Assembly: GCA_033977085.1 (NCBI GenBank)
Contig: CP138906.1
Coordinates: forward strand, 4,278,001 to 4,342,000
DNA from: Apirhabdus apintestini
GTDB lineage: Bacteria; Pseudomonadota; Gammaproteobacteria; Enterobacterales; Enterobacteriaceae
DNA length: 64,000 bases
Direction of reading: 5' to 3'
Shown here: positions 1 through 10,745 of the stretch, one piece after another
Position numbering within the stretch: position 1 is the stretch's first letter
How the letters are laid out: each line of letters opens with the position of its first letter
Position numbers and translations under genes: made by a program
Notes under the pieces: generated by a model
What the model was told of the DNA's origin: nothing
The model's input: the letters and a program-made list of their open reading frames with translations, nothing else
The model's database searches: none

Positions 1-671
<671 letters not shown>

Positions 672-675
<4 letters not shown>

Positions 676-1453
676 TGGTCGAACTACAACATCAACGGCT
701 GATGGTGCTTGCTGAACAGCCCAGCTGGACAGCCTTATCGGCGCGGCGCCGGCACTGTCGCAACAGGCAGTGGATCAGGAATGGAGCTATATGGACTTCC
801 TGGAGCACCTGCTACATGAGGAGAAACTGGCCCGGCATCAGCGTAAACAGGCGATGTACACGCGGATGGCAGCCTTCCCGGCGGTGAAGACGTTCGAGGA
901 ATACGACTTCACCTTCGCCACCGGCGCACCTCAGAAGCAAATCCAGTCGCTGCGTTCCCTGAGCTTCATCGAACGTAACGAAAACATCGTGTTGCTGGGC
1001 CCCTCGGGCGTGGGGAAAACACATCTGGCGATAGCCATGGGCTACGAGGCAGTACGGGCGGGCATCAAGGTTCGCTTCACAACAGCAGCGGACCTGCTGT
1101 TACAGCTGTCGACTTCCCAGCGTCAGGGGCGTTACAAAACGACACTCAATCGCGGTGTCATGGCCCCCAAACTGCTCATCATCGACGAAATAGGCTATCT
1201 GCCGTTCAGCCAGGAAGAGGCAAAGCTGTTCTTCCAGGTCATTGCCAAACGTTACGAAAAGAGCGCGATGATCCTGACCTCTAACCTGCCGTTCGGGCAG
1301 TGGGACCAGACGTTCGCGGGTGATGCAGCCCTGACATCGGCAATGCTGGACCGGATCTTACATCACTCACACGTAGTCCAGATAAAAGGAGAGAGCTATC
1401 GACTGAAGCAGAAACGAAAGGCCGGGGTTATAGCGGAAGCTAATCCTGAGTAA
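672..1453 (+). CDS. istB: IS21-family helper ATPase IstB
   Basis: AAA+ ATPase that assists IstA in IS21 transposition. Walker A is GPSGVGKTHLA and Walker B is LLIIDEIGYLP. The protein starts MMVELQHQRL at 672, but the frame breaks at about 718, where CAGCCCAGCTGG replaces the expected CAGCTCCAGCTGG. Downstream of this the frame is open to the stop at 1453 (from GTG 770 it is 227 residues). All three copies share this break. Corrected length is about 260 residues, normal for the family. If the break is real, only the shorter product from GTG 770 would be made; it keeps both Walker motifs. Confidence 0.92.
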
Positions 1454-1521
1454 GCAAGGTGGATCAATATTAGACCGTTGGTGGTGACGGTAAGTGGATC
1501 ACTTTTTACCCGTTGTTGACA

Positions 1522-1992
1522 ACCGTCATGATGAGTACCAGCACGCTTGCCATTGCGCCGGAAATTTGTGTCATAAATGTGGTCGCGAAGGTCATCATAT
1601 GTTCGGTGTCGATATGTTCCAGAAGGCGAGCGGGGAAAGTCGCAGATGTAAGAAAGGAGCCTGCCGCTCCAGTTCGATTATCTTATGGGTCAGCATTTGG
1701 TTGTACTGAGGCAGCGTGGCAATAAACTCATTCATCGAGGAAGCAAGTATGCCGAGGATAGAAGATAGGACGATCAGCATACCAATCATAACCAGTGTGA
1801 TAGCAAGCGTGCGGTTTAGCCCGCGGTGAATAAGCATGACAACCAGCGGGTTCAATACAATGACAAAAAAATGGCCAGCAGCAGTGAGACAATGATGTCG
1901 GAGGCATTGTGTATACCGGCAAGAATAATCACCAGTGCGGCCAGTTTAAGTAGAATATGCAGGCCGGTGGTTTGGGGGTCGGGCGTCGCCAT
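1522..1992 (-). pseudogene. yhhT: YhhT, AI-2E/PerM-family transporter, 5' part cut by IS21
   Basis: The first ~158 codons of yhhT, a polytopic inner-membrane protein of the AI-2E transporter (PerM) family whose substrate in E. coli is not firmly known. It starts MATPDPQTTGLHILLK at 1992 with a hydrophobic segment directly after. The IS21 copy ends at 1521, so the C-terminal half is displaced to the left of the window or lost. Two single-base breaks also occur, at the A7 run 1865-1871 and the G4 run 1632-1635. Adding one base to each restores one frame ending in an inserted valine codon at the IS border. The location next to dcrB and yhhQ matches E. coli. Confidence 0.88.
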
Positions 1993-2187
1993 TGGCGCTC
2001 CTGAGCAGAAAAGGTGAGTTTTCAAAGTGTAGCGTGCCGCTGTCGGCTTGCTGCAATGGTTGCAAAAAGGGAGCTGCGCGTATGGCGTGATAAGCCAGAG
2101 AGTAGAAGACAAAGCACTACCCCCAGAGCGGCATCTGCGCGCCCTGGCGGGAAGTGCTCAAAGATATCGAGTATGCGATACGGCTAT

Positions 2188-2784
2188 TTACGGTTTCAGC
2201 GTGAGCGTATTGACGATGCTTTCCGCTTCGGTCTGCGCTTTTTGTTGATCGTCTGCTGGCAGCGTTATTTGCATGGTGAGTAGTTTGCCGTCCACTTTCC
2301 CAAGGATAACCGATGACCAGGCGCTTTGGCCGCGTGCCGAAATAATACTGTCTAACTGCTGCAGCTTTTGGCCGTCAACCTGAATAGCTTTATTTGTGAC
2401 CACCTGTAGCTGAGGGTCGCGGCTACGCTGCTGGTCTTCCAGCCGCTTAGCCAGAACGTCAAGCGTTTCGCTGGTGGTATCGCCAAGGATGACAATCACC
2501 GCTTTTTGCCCGGTAGAATCTGAATAAACGTGCATATTGTTAGCCTGCGTGCCAACTTTCCCGCTTTGATCGGTCATATCGGCAGGCAGGGAAAAATTTA
2601 ACTTACCGTCAAGCAAGGTAATCGTGTTGCCAGCATCGCTGCTTTGCGCTTCGCTGCTTTGCGCTTCGCTGCTTTGCGCTTCGCTGCCCTGAGCAGGCGC
2701 GCGGCCATCGTTGTCGCTATTGTCGCAGGCTGCAAGACCTAATGCGAGCAGGCCGATTCCGACATATTTTATCAGGTTGCGCAT
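2188..2784 (-). CDS. dcrB: DcrB lipoprotein
   Basis: Envelope lipoprotein DcrB, 198 residues, intact. The N-terminus MRNLIKYVGIGLLALGLAAC is a lipoprotein signal with the lipobox LAAC, so Cys20 should be acylated. A Ser-Glu-Ala-Gln-Ser repeat (about four copies, from a 15-bp tandem DNA repeat near 2637-2690) follows as a flexible linker. The folded part begins near TITLLDGKLNFSLPADM and runs to the C-terminus. The start at 2784 is chosen over an upstream in-frame ATG because it gives a canonical signal peptide. Known roles in E. coli and Salmonella concern phage uptake and envelope homeostasis. It sits 69 bp downstream of yhhQ on the same strand. Confidence 0.93.
   Translation of the reverse strand: MRNLIKYVGIGLLALGLAACDNSDNDGRAPAQGSEAQSSEAQSSEAQSSDAGNTITLLDGKLNFSLPADMTDQSGKVGTQANNMHVYSDSTGQKAVIVILGDTTSETLDVLAKRLEDQQRSRDPQLQVVTNKAIQVDGQKLQQLDSIISARGQSAWSSVILGKVDGKLLTMQITLPADDQQKAQTEAESIVNTLTLKP
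2637..2690 (-). repeat. 15-bp tandem repeat in dcrB linker
   Basis: A unit reading GCTGCTTTGCGCTTC on the plus strand occurs about three and a half times in succession and encodes the Ser-Glu-Ala-Gln-Ser stretch just after the lipobox of DcrB. The copies are identical, which suggests recent slippage and a length-variable linker. Confidence 0.8.
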
Positions 2785-2853
2785 TGATTTTTCCCTCAGA
2801 TTATTCAGCCTTTTTGGCCGCTTCATGCATCTTATCACAAGATGTATACCGTC

Positions 2854-3518
2854 TCAGACTGGCTGTAAGGCTTCACGTTGGTGCATCTTCGCCAGCCGCT
2901 TCAGAATTGTATTCAACAGCATGCCGTAGGCGGGAAGGAAGAAGATTATGCTGATAAGTATCTTAAAACAGTAGTCAACAACGGCGATTTCTACCCAATG
3001 CTGTGCCATAAAAATATCCGTGCTGCGCCAAAAGGCGATGAAAAAGAACGCCAGCGTATCGCTGACATTGCCAAATAGCGCTGATGCCGCTGGCGCTAGC
3101 CACCAGCGCCTGCTTTGACGCAGTCGATTAAATACGTGGACGTCGAGAATTTGCCCCAGCGCATAGGCCATAAAACTGGCGCACGCGATGCGCGCGACAA
3201 AGACATTGAAGGTCGTTAATGCGGAAATCCTCTGCCAGTGGCCCATAAAGAATAGTGCGGAGATAATGTAGGATGCGGCTAAAGCTGGGATCATCACCGC
3301 AAAAATAATTCTCCTGGCAAGCTGCGCGCCGAAGATACGCACCGTTAAATCAGTGGCCAGAAAAATAAACGGGAAACTAAACGCCCCCACGTAGTGTGAT
3401 ACCCAAACACAGAGATGGGAAGTTGAACCAGATAGTTACTGGAAATAATGACTGCTAAATGAAATAGCGATAGCCAGATAAGCGCCCGCTGGCGCTGATG
3501 CGCGGTTAAAGTAAGCAT
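2854..3518 (-). CDS. yhhQ: YhhQ, queuosine-precursor transporter
   Basis: Inner-membrane transporter of the vitamin uptake (VUT)/ECF-like family that imports queuosine precursors (preQ0/preQ1) in E. coli. The protein starts MLTLTAHQRQRALIWL at 3518 and contains WGAFSFPFIFLATDLTVR, FVARIACASFMAYALGQ and NVSDTLAFFFIAFWR, all typical of YhhQ, with about six membrane segments. The frame breaks at the C5 run 3384-3388; a sixth base restores TTWGAFSFP and gives 221 residues, the E. coli length. It diverges from tusA with a 323-bp gap and precedes dcrB. Confidence 0.93.
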
Positions 3519-3841
3519 AATGTACCTTTTTAAACTGCACTGGGGTGAGGGAACCCAGGCGGCGTTTTGCCGTTGAAAAGCGCAGCATAATACTGCGCTG
3601 GCTCAAATTTGCAATGCGTGTTTTCTGCGCAATCGTTAACCCCGCTTGCGTTGTTGAATCCCCGGCGTAAACTAGCGCGGTTTTAACCCCAGCGGAAATG
3701 CCCGCTGTGGCCGGGGCGAGCGGGCATAGCGTCAGTTTGCTGTTGGGCTGCTTCGTAACCAGAGGCCGATTCGGCGCGGGTGTTTTTCACGCCGCAGTGT
3801 AAGAGAGCGGCGCTTCTATTTCTATTTATTCAGAGAACAGT
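3519..3841. other. Intergenic region between divergent yhhQ and tusA
   Basis: No gene is seen. The region must hold the divergent promoters of yhhQ and tusA. Its one clear structure is a perfect 9-bp inverted repeat (ATGCCCGCT and AGCGGGCAT, 3698-3727) with a 12-nt loop and no T-tract, so it is not an obvious intrinsic terminator. Confidence 0.6.
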
Positions 3842-4087
3842 ATGACCGATGTGTTTAATGAGGCGGACCACATTCTGGATGCCCAGGGCCTGCGGTGCCC
3901 TGAGCCGGTAATGATGGTGCGCAAGACGGTGCGTAATATGCAGGCCGGAGAAACCTTGCTGATTATCGCCGACGATCCGGCGACTACGCGGGATATCCCC
4001 GGGTTTTGTCGCTTCATGGAACATGATTTACTGGCGCAGCAGGCGGATACACTGCCGTATCGCTATTTGCTACGTAAGCGCCATTGA
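3842..4087 (+). CDS. tusA: TusA sulfurtransferase
   Basis: Small sulfur-carrier protein TusA (SirA), 81 residues, intact. It accepts persulfide sulfur from IscS and passes it to TusBCD for 2-thiouridine formation in tRNA. The active-site motif is LRCPEPVMMVRK, with the sulfur-accepting cysteine in RCPEP. The fold of about 80 residues is complete, ending in RYLLRKRH. It converges with zntA; the two stops are 13 bp apart once the zntA end is corrected. Confidence 0.97.
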   Translation: MTDVFNEADHILDAQGLRCPEPVMMVRKTVRNMQAGETLLIIADDPATTRDIPGFCRFMEHDLLAQQADTLPYRYLLRKRH

Positions 4088-4100
4088 TTGTATCAGACAA

Positions 4101-6317
4101 TTATCCCTGCTTTTTCTACGCAATAGCCTCAGCGCATTTGCCGTCACCAGCGCGGTGGCGCCTGAATCGGCGAGCACTGCCAGCCATAATCCGGTAAAGC
4201 CGATAAGCGTGGTGACCAGAAAAACGGCCTTCAGCCCCAGCGCGATGGCAATATTCTGTCGCACATTATTATGCGTAGCGCGCGCCAGGCGAATGAGCGC
4301 CGGTAATTCATTCAGACGATTGTGAGAAAGCGCCGCGTCGGCGGCTTCGAGGGCGACATCGGTTCCACCGCCCATCGCGATGCCTATCGTTGCGGCTTTC
4401 ATCGCCGGGGCGTCATTGATGCCATCGCCCACCATAGCAAGCGGAGAAGCTGCGCTAAGCTTGCGAACCGCATCGACTTTATCCGCCGGGAGCAGGCCTG
4501 CCTGAAATTGTGTATGCAATGTATCGGCGATGGCCGCCGCCGCGCGAGGGTTATCACCGGTTAGCATAATACACTGGATGCCCAACTCTCCCAGCTCGGC
4601 CAGCGCTGCGGGCGCTTCGGAGCGTAATGTATCGCGCAGCGCAACGGCGCCCAGCGCCGTCTCGCCGGTAAGCAGGATAACCAGCGTATGCCCCTCTGCT
4701 TCCAGGCTCTGCACCAAAGCCTGCTCCTCTGCGCGCAGTAGCGTTACCGGCACTCTGGCGGGGAAATCAGCCGCAGCCGCTCACCGTTAACCGTCGCCTC
4801 TATGCCAATACCTGCGAGAGTTCGCTGCTGCTCTGCGTTTGGTAACACAAGCTGCCGTTCTTCGGCTGTCCTGACGATCGCCTGCGCCAGCGGGTGCGTT
4901 GAGCCGCGTTCAATGGCTGCCGATAGCGTTAAAACCTGCGCTTCACTATAGGTGCTGAAGGTACGGATTGCGGTAACCTGGGGCTGTCCCGTGGTCAGCG
5001 TACCGGTTTTATCAAATGCGATTTGACGTATCCGCCCTAAACTTTCCAGCGCGGCACCGCCTTTAATTAAGATACCGCGCTGGGCTGCGCTCGCTAGGGC
5101 GGAGGTTATCGCGGCTGGCGTTGAAATGACCAGCGCGCAGGGGCAGCCTATCAGCAATAACGCCAGGGCTTTATAAATCCAGACGCTCCACGCCGCGCCG
5201 AATAACAGAGGGGCACCGTCGCCGTGAGCAATGCCAGCGCCATTATCGCGGGCGTGTAGCTGCGGCTAAAACGATCGATAAAGCGCTCAATAGGCGCCCG
5301 GCGCGCATCGGCTTCTTCAATCAGACGTAAAATGCGGTCAATAGCGCTATCGCCCGGCTGCGACGTTACTTCAAGGAGCGCTTTACTGTCGAGGCTGGTT
5401 GCGCCTGCGGCAATGCCATCCCCGCGCGATTTCTCTACCGGCAGCGATTCTCCGGTCAGCGCGCTTTCGTCGAAACTTGCGCTGTCGTTCAGTAATCGAC
5501 CGTCGGCAGGCAGGCGCGCGCCGGCGGCGACTTCAATACAGTCGCCGGGACGCAGCGCGGCCACGGGCACGGTTTCCATCGCTCCGTCACGTAGCCGAAT
5601 CGCGGTTTCCGGGCGCAGCGCCATTAGCGCGGTCACGCCGCGACGGGCGCGCGCCGCGGCGAAAGCTTCGAGGCGTTCTCCCAGTTGAAATAACAGGAGC
5701 ACCATGGCTGCTTCGGCCGTGGCACCGATGAATAGCGCACCGACGGCCGCGACGCACATTAATGTCTCAATGGCGAAAGGGCTGCCGGCGCGGATTTGGC
5801 GCAGCGCCTGGCGCGCGACGGGCCACAGGCCGGCCAGCGTTGTGATAGTGAATGCGGCTTTTCCGCCCACGGGTGAAAATAGTGCGATGCCCCAACTTAA
5901 CCCCATCAGCGCGGTGATTAGCGCGAGCGGGAAATATTCGCGCCAGGCGGTATGCGGCTGCGGTGCGGCGCCGTCGACGGACAGCGCATAGCCTGCCTTA
6001 TGCACCGCATCCTCAACGGCACGCCTGATGTCTTCCGATGCGTCAACCACCAGCTTTTCGGTGGCAAAAACCACCTGAGTTTGTGTGACGCCTGCGACCT
6101 GCTGTACGGCAACTTCAACTTTGCGCGCGCAGGCCGGGCAGTCCATTCCCTGAACCTTCCAGCTATAGCGCGCGTTGCCTGCCGGCCGCGCTGCGGCGGA
6201 TGGCTCGGCTACGGGCTCAGCCTGATGGCAGCAATCTTCAGCTTTTTGCAGCGGGAGTAGGGACGCTTGCGCGAAGTTGGGCGCCTTTTTCCCGGAAGGA
6301 GCGGTGGGCCGATTCAT
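4101..6317 (-). CDS. zntA: ZntA, Zn(II)/Cd(II)/Pb(II) P1B-type ATPase
   Basis: Heavy-metal efflux ATPase of the inner membrane. Order from the N-terminus: a cysteine-containing leader (EDCCHQ), a heavy-metal-associated domain with GMDCPAC, membrane helices, actuator TGES, the transmembrane metal motif CPC in IGCPCALV, phosphorylation motif DKTGT, and hinge GDGINDAP. Three one-base contractions break it: G4 at 5210-5213, G4 at 4760-4763, and T5 at 4111-4115. The last pushes the apparent stop to 4070, inside tusA; corrected it stops at 4101. Corrected length is 739 residues, near the E. coli 732. The start MNRPTAPSGKKAP at 6317 matches E. coli and lies downstream of a ZntR-type promoter. Confidence 0.95.
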
Positions 6318-6351
6318 CTCATCTCCGATAATGATAAATTTCTCATTAGCG

Positions 6352-6383
6352 AAGTTACACCCTAGAGCCAGCTCCAGAGTCAA
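6352..6383 (-). promoter_or_regulatory. ZntR-type promoter/operator of zntA
   Basis: Reading towards zntA, a consensus-like -35 TTGACT (6378-6383) is followed 20 bp later by TAACTT (6352-6357) as -10. The overlong spacer contains the dyad CTGGAGCTGGCTCTAG. A 20-bp spacer with a CTC-GAG-type dyad is the hallmark of MerR-family metal promoters, and this one closely resembles the E. coli zntA promoter bound by ZntR. The zntR gene is not in the window. Confidence 0.82.
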
Positions 6384-6428
6384 GATGATTTTCTCTAGCG
6401 ATCGGGCGACAGTGCGCCCGGTCGGGAA

Positions 6429-7053
6429 TTACAGATATAACGCGCGGACGATAAGAAAGTGCCCGATGAAGTAACAGGCAGCGATCAGGGCATTGTCTGC
6501 GGTGAAACGGCGTCGATAGTGGCTAATAAGCCAGATGATGTAGGCCATTAGCAGCAACCCTGCGCCAATAAATCCGGAAAACGCCGTGTCCGTCGGGCGC
6601 ATAAACCAGCGCTCACCGGCAAGCCAGACCATGACCAGCGTCATGCCAATAAAAGTGCACACCGGCCAGCGCAGTTCTTCTAAGCGGCTCCAGACGATAG
6701 CGATGAGAACGGCGCCAATGATAAGCAGTGTAAGCGGCAACGGCCAAAAAAGCTCAGCGTCATCTCGCTGGCGAACCAAATAGTGTAAAGCAGGTGGGAC
6801 AGAAAAAGGCGCCGACGGCATACATGATGCGCTGGGTGGGAAGCAGCGTGAGCGCATCGCCGACCAGACTTGCGAATAGCCCCGCTACCACCAGGTAGCC
6901 GGTGGCGCTAAACATGGGTGCCTGACAGGCCAGCATAAGAAGGAGCAATAGCGTCACGGGTTTGAAAATCCAGCGTTGCCAGGCTGGCCCCCGATAGGAC
7001 GCATCAACGTAAAGCCAGCCGGAGAATAAGACAGCAATAAACGACCACAGCAT
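6429..7053 (-). CDS. yhhN: YhhN family membrane protein (lysoplasmalogenase-like)
   Basis: Polytopic inner-membrane protein of the YhhN/TMEM86 family; eukaryotic members are lysoplasmalogenases but the enterobacterial substrate is not established. It starts MLWSFIAVLFSGWLYVDASY at 7053 and contains LVGDALTLLP and CTFIGMTLVMVWLAGERWF, matching E. coli YhhN. Two contractions, A5 at 6803-6807 and A6 at 6746-6751, split it into two frames. Adding one base to each joins VGAFF-LSHLLYTIWFASEMTLSFFWPLPL and gives 208 residues, the E. coli length. Confidence 0.92.
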
Positions 7054-7191
7054 GATAAATCCCTGAATCAGTGATTATTTCGCACGCGCGCGGCGCGCGG
7101 CCTGTCTCCAGTCTAGTGGGCAACGTCGGTAGATGACAATGCTTCTTCTCTCGCGCTATGCTGGGAAGCTCTGATGTAAGGACGTTTCTTT

Positions 7192-7541
7192 ATGAGCAAA
7201 ATCCCGGTTTTTTTATCATTATCATTGGATTAATTATTGTTACCGCGTCATTTCGGTTTTTGCATCAGCGTCGTCAGGAGGCGGAAAATGACCGGGCGCC
7301 GCTGCTTAGCCAGGCGGCAACGGTTATAGAGACGCGCGAGGCGCCAGCACAGGGTAGCCGCTCCCGCCAGCAGCAGGTGGTGCCTGCGGGAGCATCGATG
7401 CGCTATAGCGCCGCGTTTCGATTGACGGATGGGCGTGAGCTACAGTTCCGGGTCAGTAGGCCCCAGTTTCAGCAGTTAAAAGAAGGCGCTACGGGAACGC
7501 TTTTCTGGCGAGGAACTCGCTATGAAACTTTTCGCCCTTAA
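7192..7541 (+). CDS. yhhM: YhhM, DUF2500 protein
   Basis: Small protein of unknown function (DUF2500) with an N-terminal membrane anchor, IIIIGLIIVTASF. The proper start is ATG 7192 (MSKIP), preceded by AAGGACG; the T7 run at 7208-7214 needs an eighth T to connect it to the anchor. The soluble part contains RSRQQQVVPAGASMRYSA and ends YETFRP, as in E. coli YhhM. Corrected length is 116 residues (E. coli about 119). It converges on yhhL with a 4-bp overlap. Confidence 0.88.
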
Positions 7542-7806
7542 CCCATTTGTTTTTTCTGCCAGGCGAGCAGCTTCAAAGACGCCAAAAATAAAAATGCGGA
7601 TCTGCTGCAGGTTAGTGAGCGGTTTACTGGTTTCTGATTGCGTGGCTTTAAGCAGCGTGGAGCTGCAAACCGTGCATCATTATAGTAAATACCATTGCGA
7701 CATTGACGAAGATATTCAGCGGGCGCGGAAAGGGCATGAACAGGTTGAACACCATAAAAGCCCATACGGCCAGCATCAGCAGGCGCCCTATGTTAATTAG
7801 CATCAT
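7538..7806 (-). CDS. yhhL: YhhL, DUF1145 membrane protein
   Basis: Small inner-membrane protein of family DUF1145, function unknown. It starts MMLINIGRLLMLAVWAF at 7806 and contains PFPRPLNIFVNVA, near-identical to E. coli. Two one-base insertions break it, neither in a homopolymer contraction: CAGCTCCACG for expected CAGCTCACG near 7658-7667, and GAAGCTGC for expected GAGCTGC near 7574-7581. Removing both gives 88 residues ending LLAWQKKQMG, against 89 in E. coli. Its start overlaps the rsmD stop, implying translational coupling. Confidence 0.85.
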
Positions 7807-8387
7807 TGCTTTCTCCACCGTCCCGAATATATAACCGCCAGGCAACCTGGCCCGCGATTTTTCCCGATGTAAATGCCAGTCTGGCGGCACCGTTGGCGCT
7901 GCGCCTTCGGCCTCACTTTCGACATAAACGCAGGCGTTTTGCGCCAGCCAGCCATTGCTCGCCAACAGTTCTAATGTGTTATCCAGCAGGCCCTGACGAA
8001 AAGGTGGATCGATAAACACAATATCAAATGGCGTACCCGGCTGGGCTAAAAAGCTCAGCGTATCGGTATGCATTACTGTCCCCTGACGCGCCTGTAATGT
8101 CGCGATATTTTTTGTAATTGGTGGGCGACCGCACGATCTTTTTCCAGTAACGTGGCACTTGCCGCGTAGCGAGAGAGCGCTTCGATCGCAAGAGCACCGC
8201 TGCCAGCAAAGCAATCCAGACAGCGTGCATCAACGATATAAGGCGCCAGCCAGTTGAATAGCGTCTCACGAATGCGATCCGTGGTTGGACGCAGGCCCGG
8301 GCTATCGGGCACGGGGAGTTTACGACCGCGCCACTGGCCTGCAATGATACGAATTTGGCCGCTGCCAGCGCTGTGTGGTTTTTTCAT
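7793..8387 (-). CDS. rsmD: RsmD, 16S rRNA m2G966 methyltransferase
   Basis: Methylates N2 of G966 of 16S rRNA using S-adenosylmethionine. It starts MKKPHSAGSGQIRIIAGQWR at 8387. The SAM-binding loop is CLDCFAGSGALAIEAL, and the catalytic motif of N2-guanine methyltransferases is DPPF in FIDPPFRQGLL. Contractions at T6 8106-8111 and T5 7858-7862 break the frame; corrected, the protein has 198 residues like E. coli. The second break makes the rsmD tail read directly into yhhL, an apparent fusion that I regard as false. The corrected stop (7793) overlaps the yhhL start. Confidence 0.94.
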
Positions 8388-8897
8388 GAGCCTCATCTGA
8401 ACCTGTCATTTTGCCTGCTATTCTAACGGCGAGTGGCAGGCGGGGAAACCCGAGAAGCGTGGGCATTTTCGGCGCATCCCGTGAAGTGATGGCGCCCAAG
8501 TTAAGTGTTAAACTAACGGCGTTGCGATTAATAGATATTGAGATGCGCGTCTTCATTATTTTGAACGCGAAATAATGATTGATATCTCATTGTTTTTACT
8601 TGTTTTTATTTGATTGCAATGATTTTTATGAGGCGTTCATATCAGGCTGGCAGGAAAAAGTTAATAGTCTGGCTTATTAGGCTATTTTATTCGCCATTCT
8701 GACGTTGGGCAGCGCTCGAAATCCTCACGTACTGTATGTACGCTCCGGTTTCAATTCGCTAACTAACGTCAAACAAGTTTCAACAATAGCGCCTAATGGG
8801 ATAGGCTTTTACGCGCGTATTAGTCATTAATTTTAGTCTTCGCCCGATAAAGCGGCGAAGAGATGCCGGGAATGAATAGCGGGGAGCGGGATCGCCA
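8388..8897. other. Intergenic region between divergent rsmD and ftsY
   Basis: About 510 bp without a supported gene. It is AT-rich around 8560-8690 and presumably holds the divergent promoters. A small inverted repeat CGTAC-TGTAT-GTACG lies at 8728-8742 in a GC-richer block (8701-8785). I cannot assign it to a known repeat family from the sequence. Confidence 0.5.
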
Positions 8898-10743
8898 ATG
8901 GCAAAAGAGAAAAACGGGGCCTTTTTTCCTGGCTGGGGTTTGGCCAGAAGAAGCAGGAAGCAGAACAGACGAATCATGCCGTAGACGAGCAGACTCCGGA
9001 GCTTCACACCGACGCAAAGTCGGAGGCATTCGCGCGGGAGGTGGTTGATGTTAGTGAAAAACTGACGGAAGACGATAAACCGCGGGCTTTAGACGCAGAC
9101 GTTACAAAAGCGCCAGAGGCGCCGCTGCAGGATGAGTGGCAGGCGGAACAAGAGCGTATCGTGCGTGAAGAAGCGGAAATTACGCGAGCCGACCTTAATA
9201 AACAAGTGGAAGAGGCGAAGCGCGCCGAAGAAGCGGCCCGCGCGGCGGAAGAGGCGAAACGTGCCGAAGAAGCGGCCCGCGCGGCGGAAGAGGCGAAGCG
9301 CGCCGAAGAAGTGGCCCGCGCGGCGGAAGAGGTGAAACGCGCCGAAGAAGCGGCCCGCGCGGCGGAAGAGGCGAAACGCGCCGAAGAAGCGGCCCGCGCG
9401 GCGGAAGAGGCGAAGCGCGCCGAAGAAGTGGCCCGCGCGGCGGAAGAGGTGAAACGCGCCGAAGAAGCGGCCCGCGCGGCGGAAGAGGCGAAACGCGCCG
9501 AAGAAGCGGCCCGCGCGGCGGAAGAGGCGAAACGCGCCGAAGAAGCGGCCCGCGCGGCGGAAGAGGCGAAGCGCGCCGAAGAAGTGGCCCGCGCGGCGGA
9601 AGAGGTGAAACGCGCCGAAGAAGCGGCCCGCGCGGCGGAAGAGGCGAAGCGCGCCGAAGAAGCGGCCCGCGCGGCGGAAGAGGTGAAACGCACCGAAGAA
9701 GCGGCCCGCGCGGCGGAAGAGGTGAAACGCACCGAAGAAGCGGCCCGCGCGGCGGAAGAGGTGAAACGCGCCGAAGAAGCGGCCCGCGCCCAGGATGGAC
9801 AGCAGGAGCAGGATAAACCCACGAAAGAGGGGTTCTTTGCCCGACTCAAGCGCAGTCTGGTGAAAACCAAACAAAATCTTGGTTCCGGATTTATCGGGCT
9901 GTTCCGTGGTAAAAAATCGATGATGATTTGTTTGAAGAGCTGCAAGAGCAGTTACTGATTGCCGATGTTGGTGTGGAAACCACCCGCAAAATTATCACTC
10001 ATCTGACGGAAGGCGCATCGCGCAAACAGTTACGCGATGCCGAAGCGCTATATGGGCTATTGAAAGATGAAATGAGCGGCATCCTGGAGAAAGTGGATGC
10101 GCCGTTAAACATTGAAGGTCATACGCCTTTTGTCATTCTCATGGTTGGCGTGAACGGCGTTGGCAAAACGACGACGATCGGTAAACTGGCCCGTCAGTTC
10201 CAGCAGGAAGGTAAGAGTGTAATGCTGGCCGCCGGAGATACCTTCCGCGCGGCTGCGGTTGAGCAGCTTCAGGTTTGGGGTCAGCGTAATAATATTCCGG
10301 TGGTCGCTCAGCATACGGGCGCGGACTCCGCTTCGGTAATTTTTGATGCGATTCAGGCCGCAAAGGCTCGTAATATTGACGTGCTGATTGCCGATACGGC
10401 GGGTCGCCTGCAGAACAAAGCGCATTTAATGGAAGAATTGAAGAAAATTGTGCGCGTCATGAAGAAACTGGACGAAGCGGCGCCGCACGAGGTGATGCTA
10501 ACCATTGATGCCAGTACCGGGCAAAATGCCGTCAGCCAGACGCAGCTATTCAATGAAGCCGTTGGTTTGACGGGGATAACTCTGACGAAGCTTGATGGTA
10601 CAGCAAAGGGCGGCGTTATTTTCTCTGTTGCCGACCGCTTTGGAATACCGATTCGCTATATTGGCGTAGGTGAGCGCATAGAAGATTTGCGTCCCTTTAA
10701 CGCGGATGATTTTATTGAGGCACTGTTTGCCCGAGAGGATTGA
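8898..10743 (+). CDS. ftsY: FtsY, signal recognition particle receptor GTPase
   Basis: SRP receptor that docks ribosome-SRP complexes at the inner membrane. It starts MAKEKNGAFF at 8898, followed by the amphipathic FSWLGFGQK. An acidic A domain is expanded by 15 copies of a 13-residue repeat (9209-9793). The NG domain carries GVNGVGKTTTIGKLA (P-loop), DTFRAAA, DTAGR and TKLDGTAKGG. Contractions at T6 8922-8927 and A6 9911-9916 break the frame; corrected length is 615 residues against 497 in E. coli, the excess being the repeat. It heads the ftsYEX operon, with ftsE two bases after the stop. The gene is essential, so the breaks must be read errors or bypassed. Confidence 0.95.
9209..9793 (+). 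repeat. 39-bp x 15 tandem repeat in ftsY A domain
   Basis: Fifteen in-register copies of a 39-bp unit encode EEAKRAEEAARAA with A/V and A/T variants (EEVKRAEE, EEVKRTEE, EEVARAA). Variant units recur in a higher-order pattern of three or four, showing that blocks of units were duplicated. The charged Ala-rich sequence should form a long alpha-helix. The first 20 or so copies of bases match the codon use of the flanks. Array length may be misassembled in reads shorter than 600 bp. Confidence 0.95.
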
Positions 10744-10745
10744 CA

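Noticed and set aside
4070..4103. Overlap of the zntA tail with tusA
   Set aside because: The extended zntA tail follows a T5 contraction at 4111-4115. Corrected, zntA stops at 4101 and no overlap remains.
7648..8214. RsmD-YhhL fusion
   Set aside because: Created by one missing base at 7858-7862; the corrected frames end and start in a normal 14-bp overlap.
8701..8785. ERIC or REP element upstream of ftsY
   Set aside because: Only a 5-bp inverted repeat is seen and no second copy in the window; the sequence does not match ERIC or REP cores that I know.
9209..9793. CRISPR-like array
   Set aside because: The 39-bp units are contiguous with no unique spacers, stay in frame and encode part of FtsY.
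9004..9945. Long open frames on the minus strand over ftsY (313 and 261 codons)
   Set aside because: They are by-products of the 39-bp repeat, which lacks stops in several frames. They are low-complexity and have no ribosome site.
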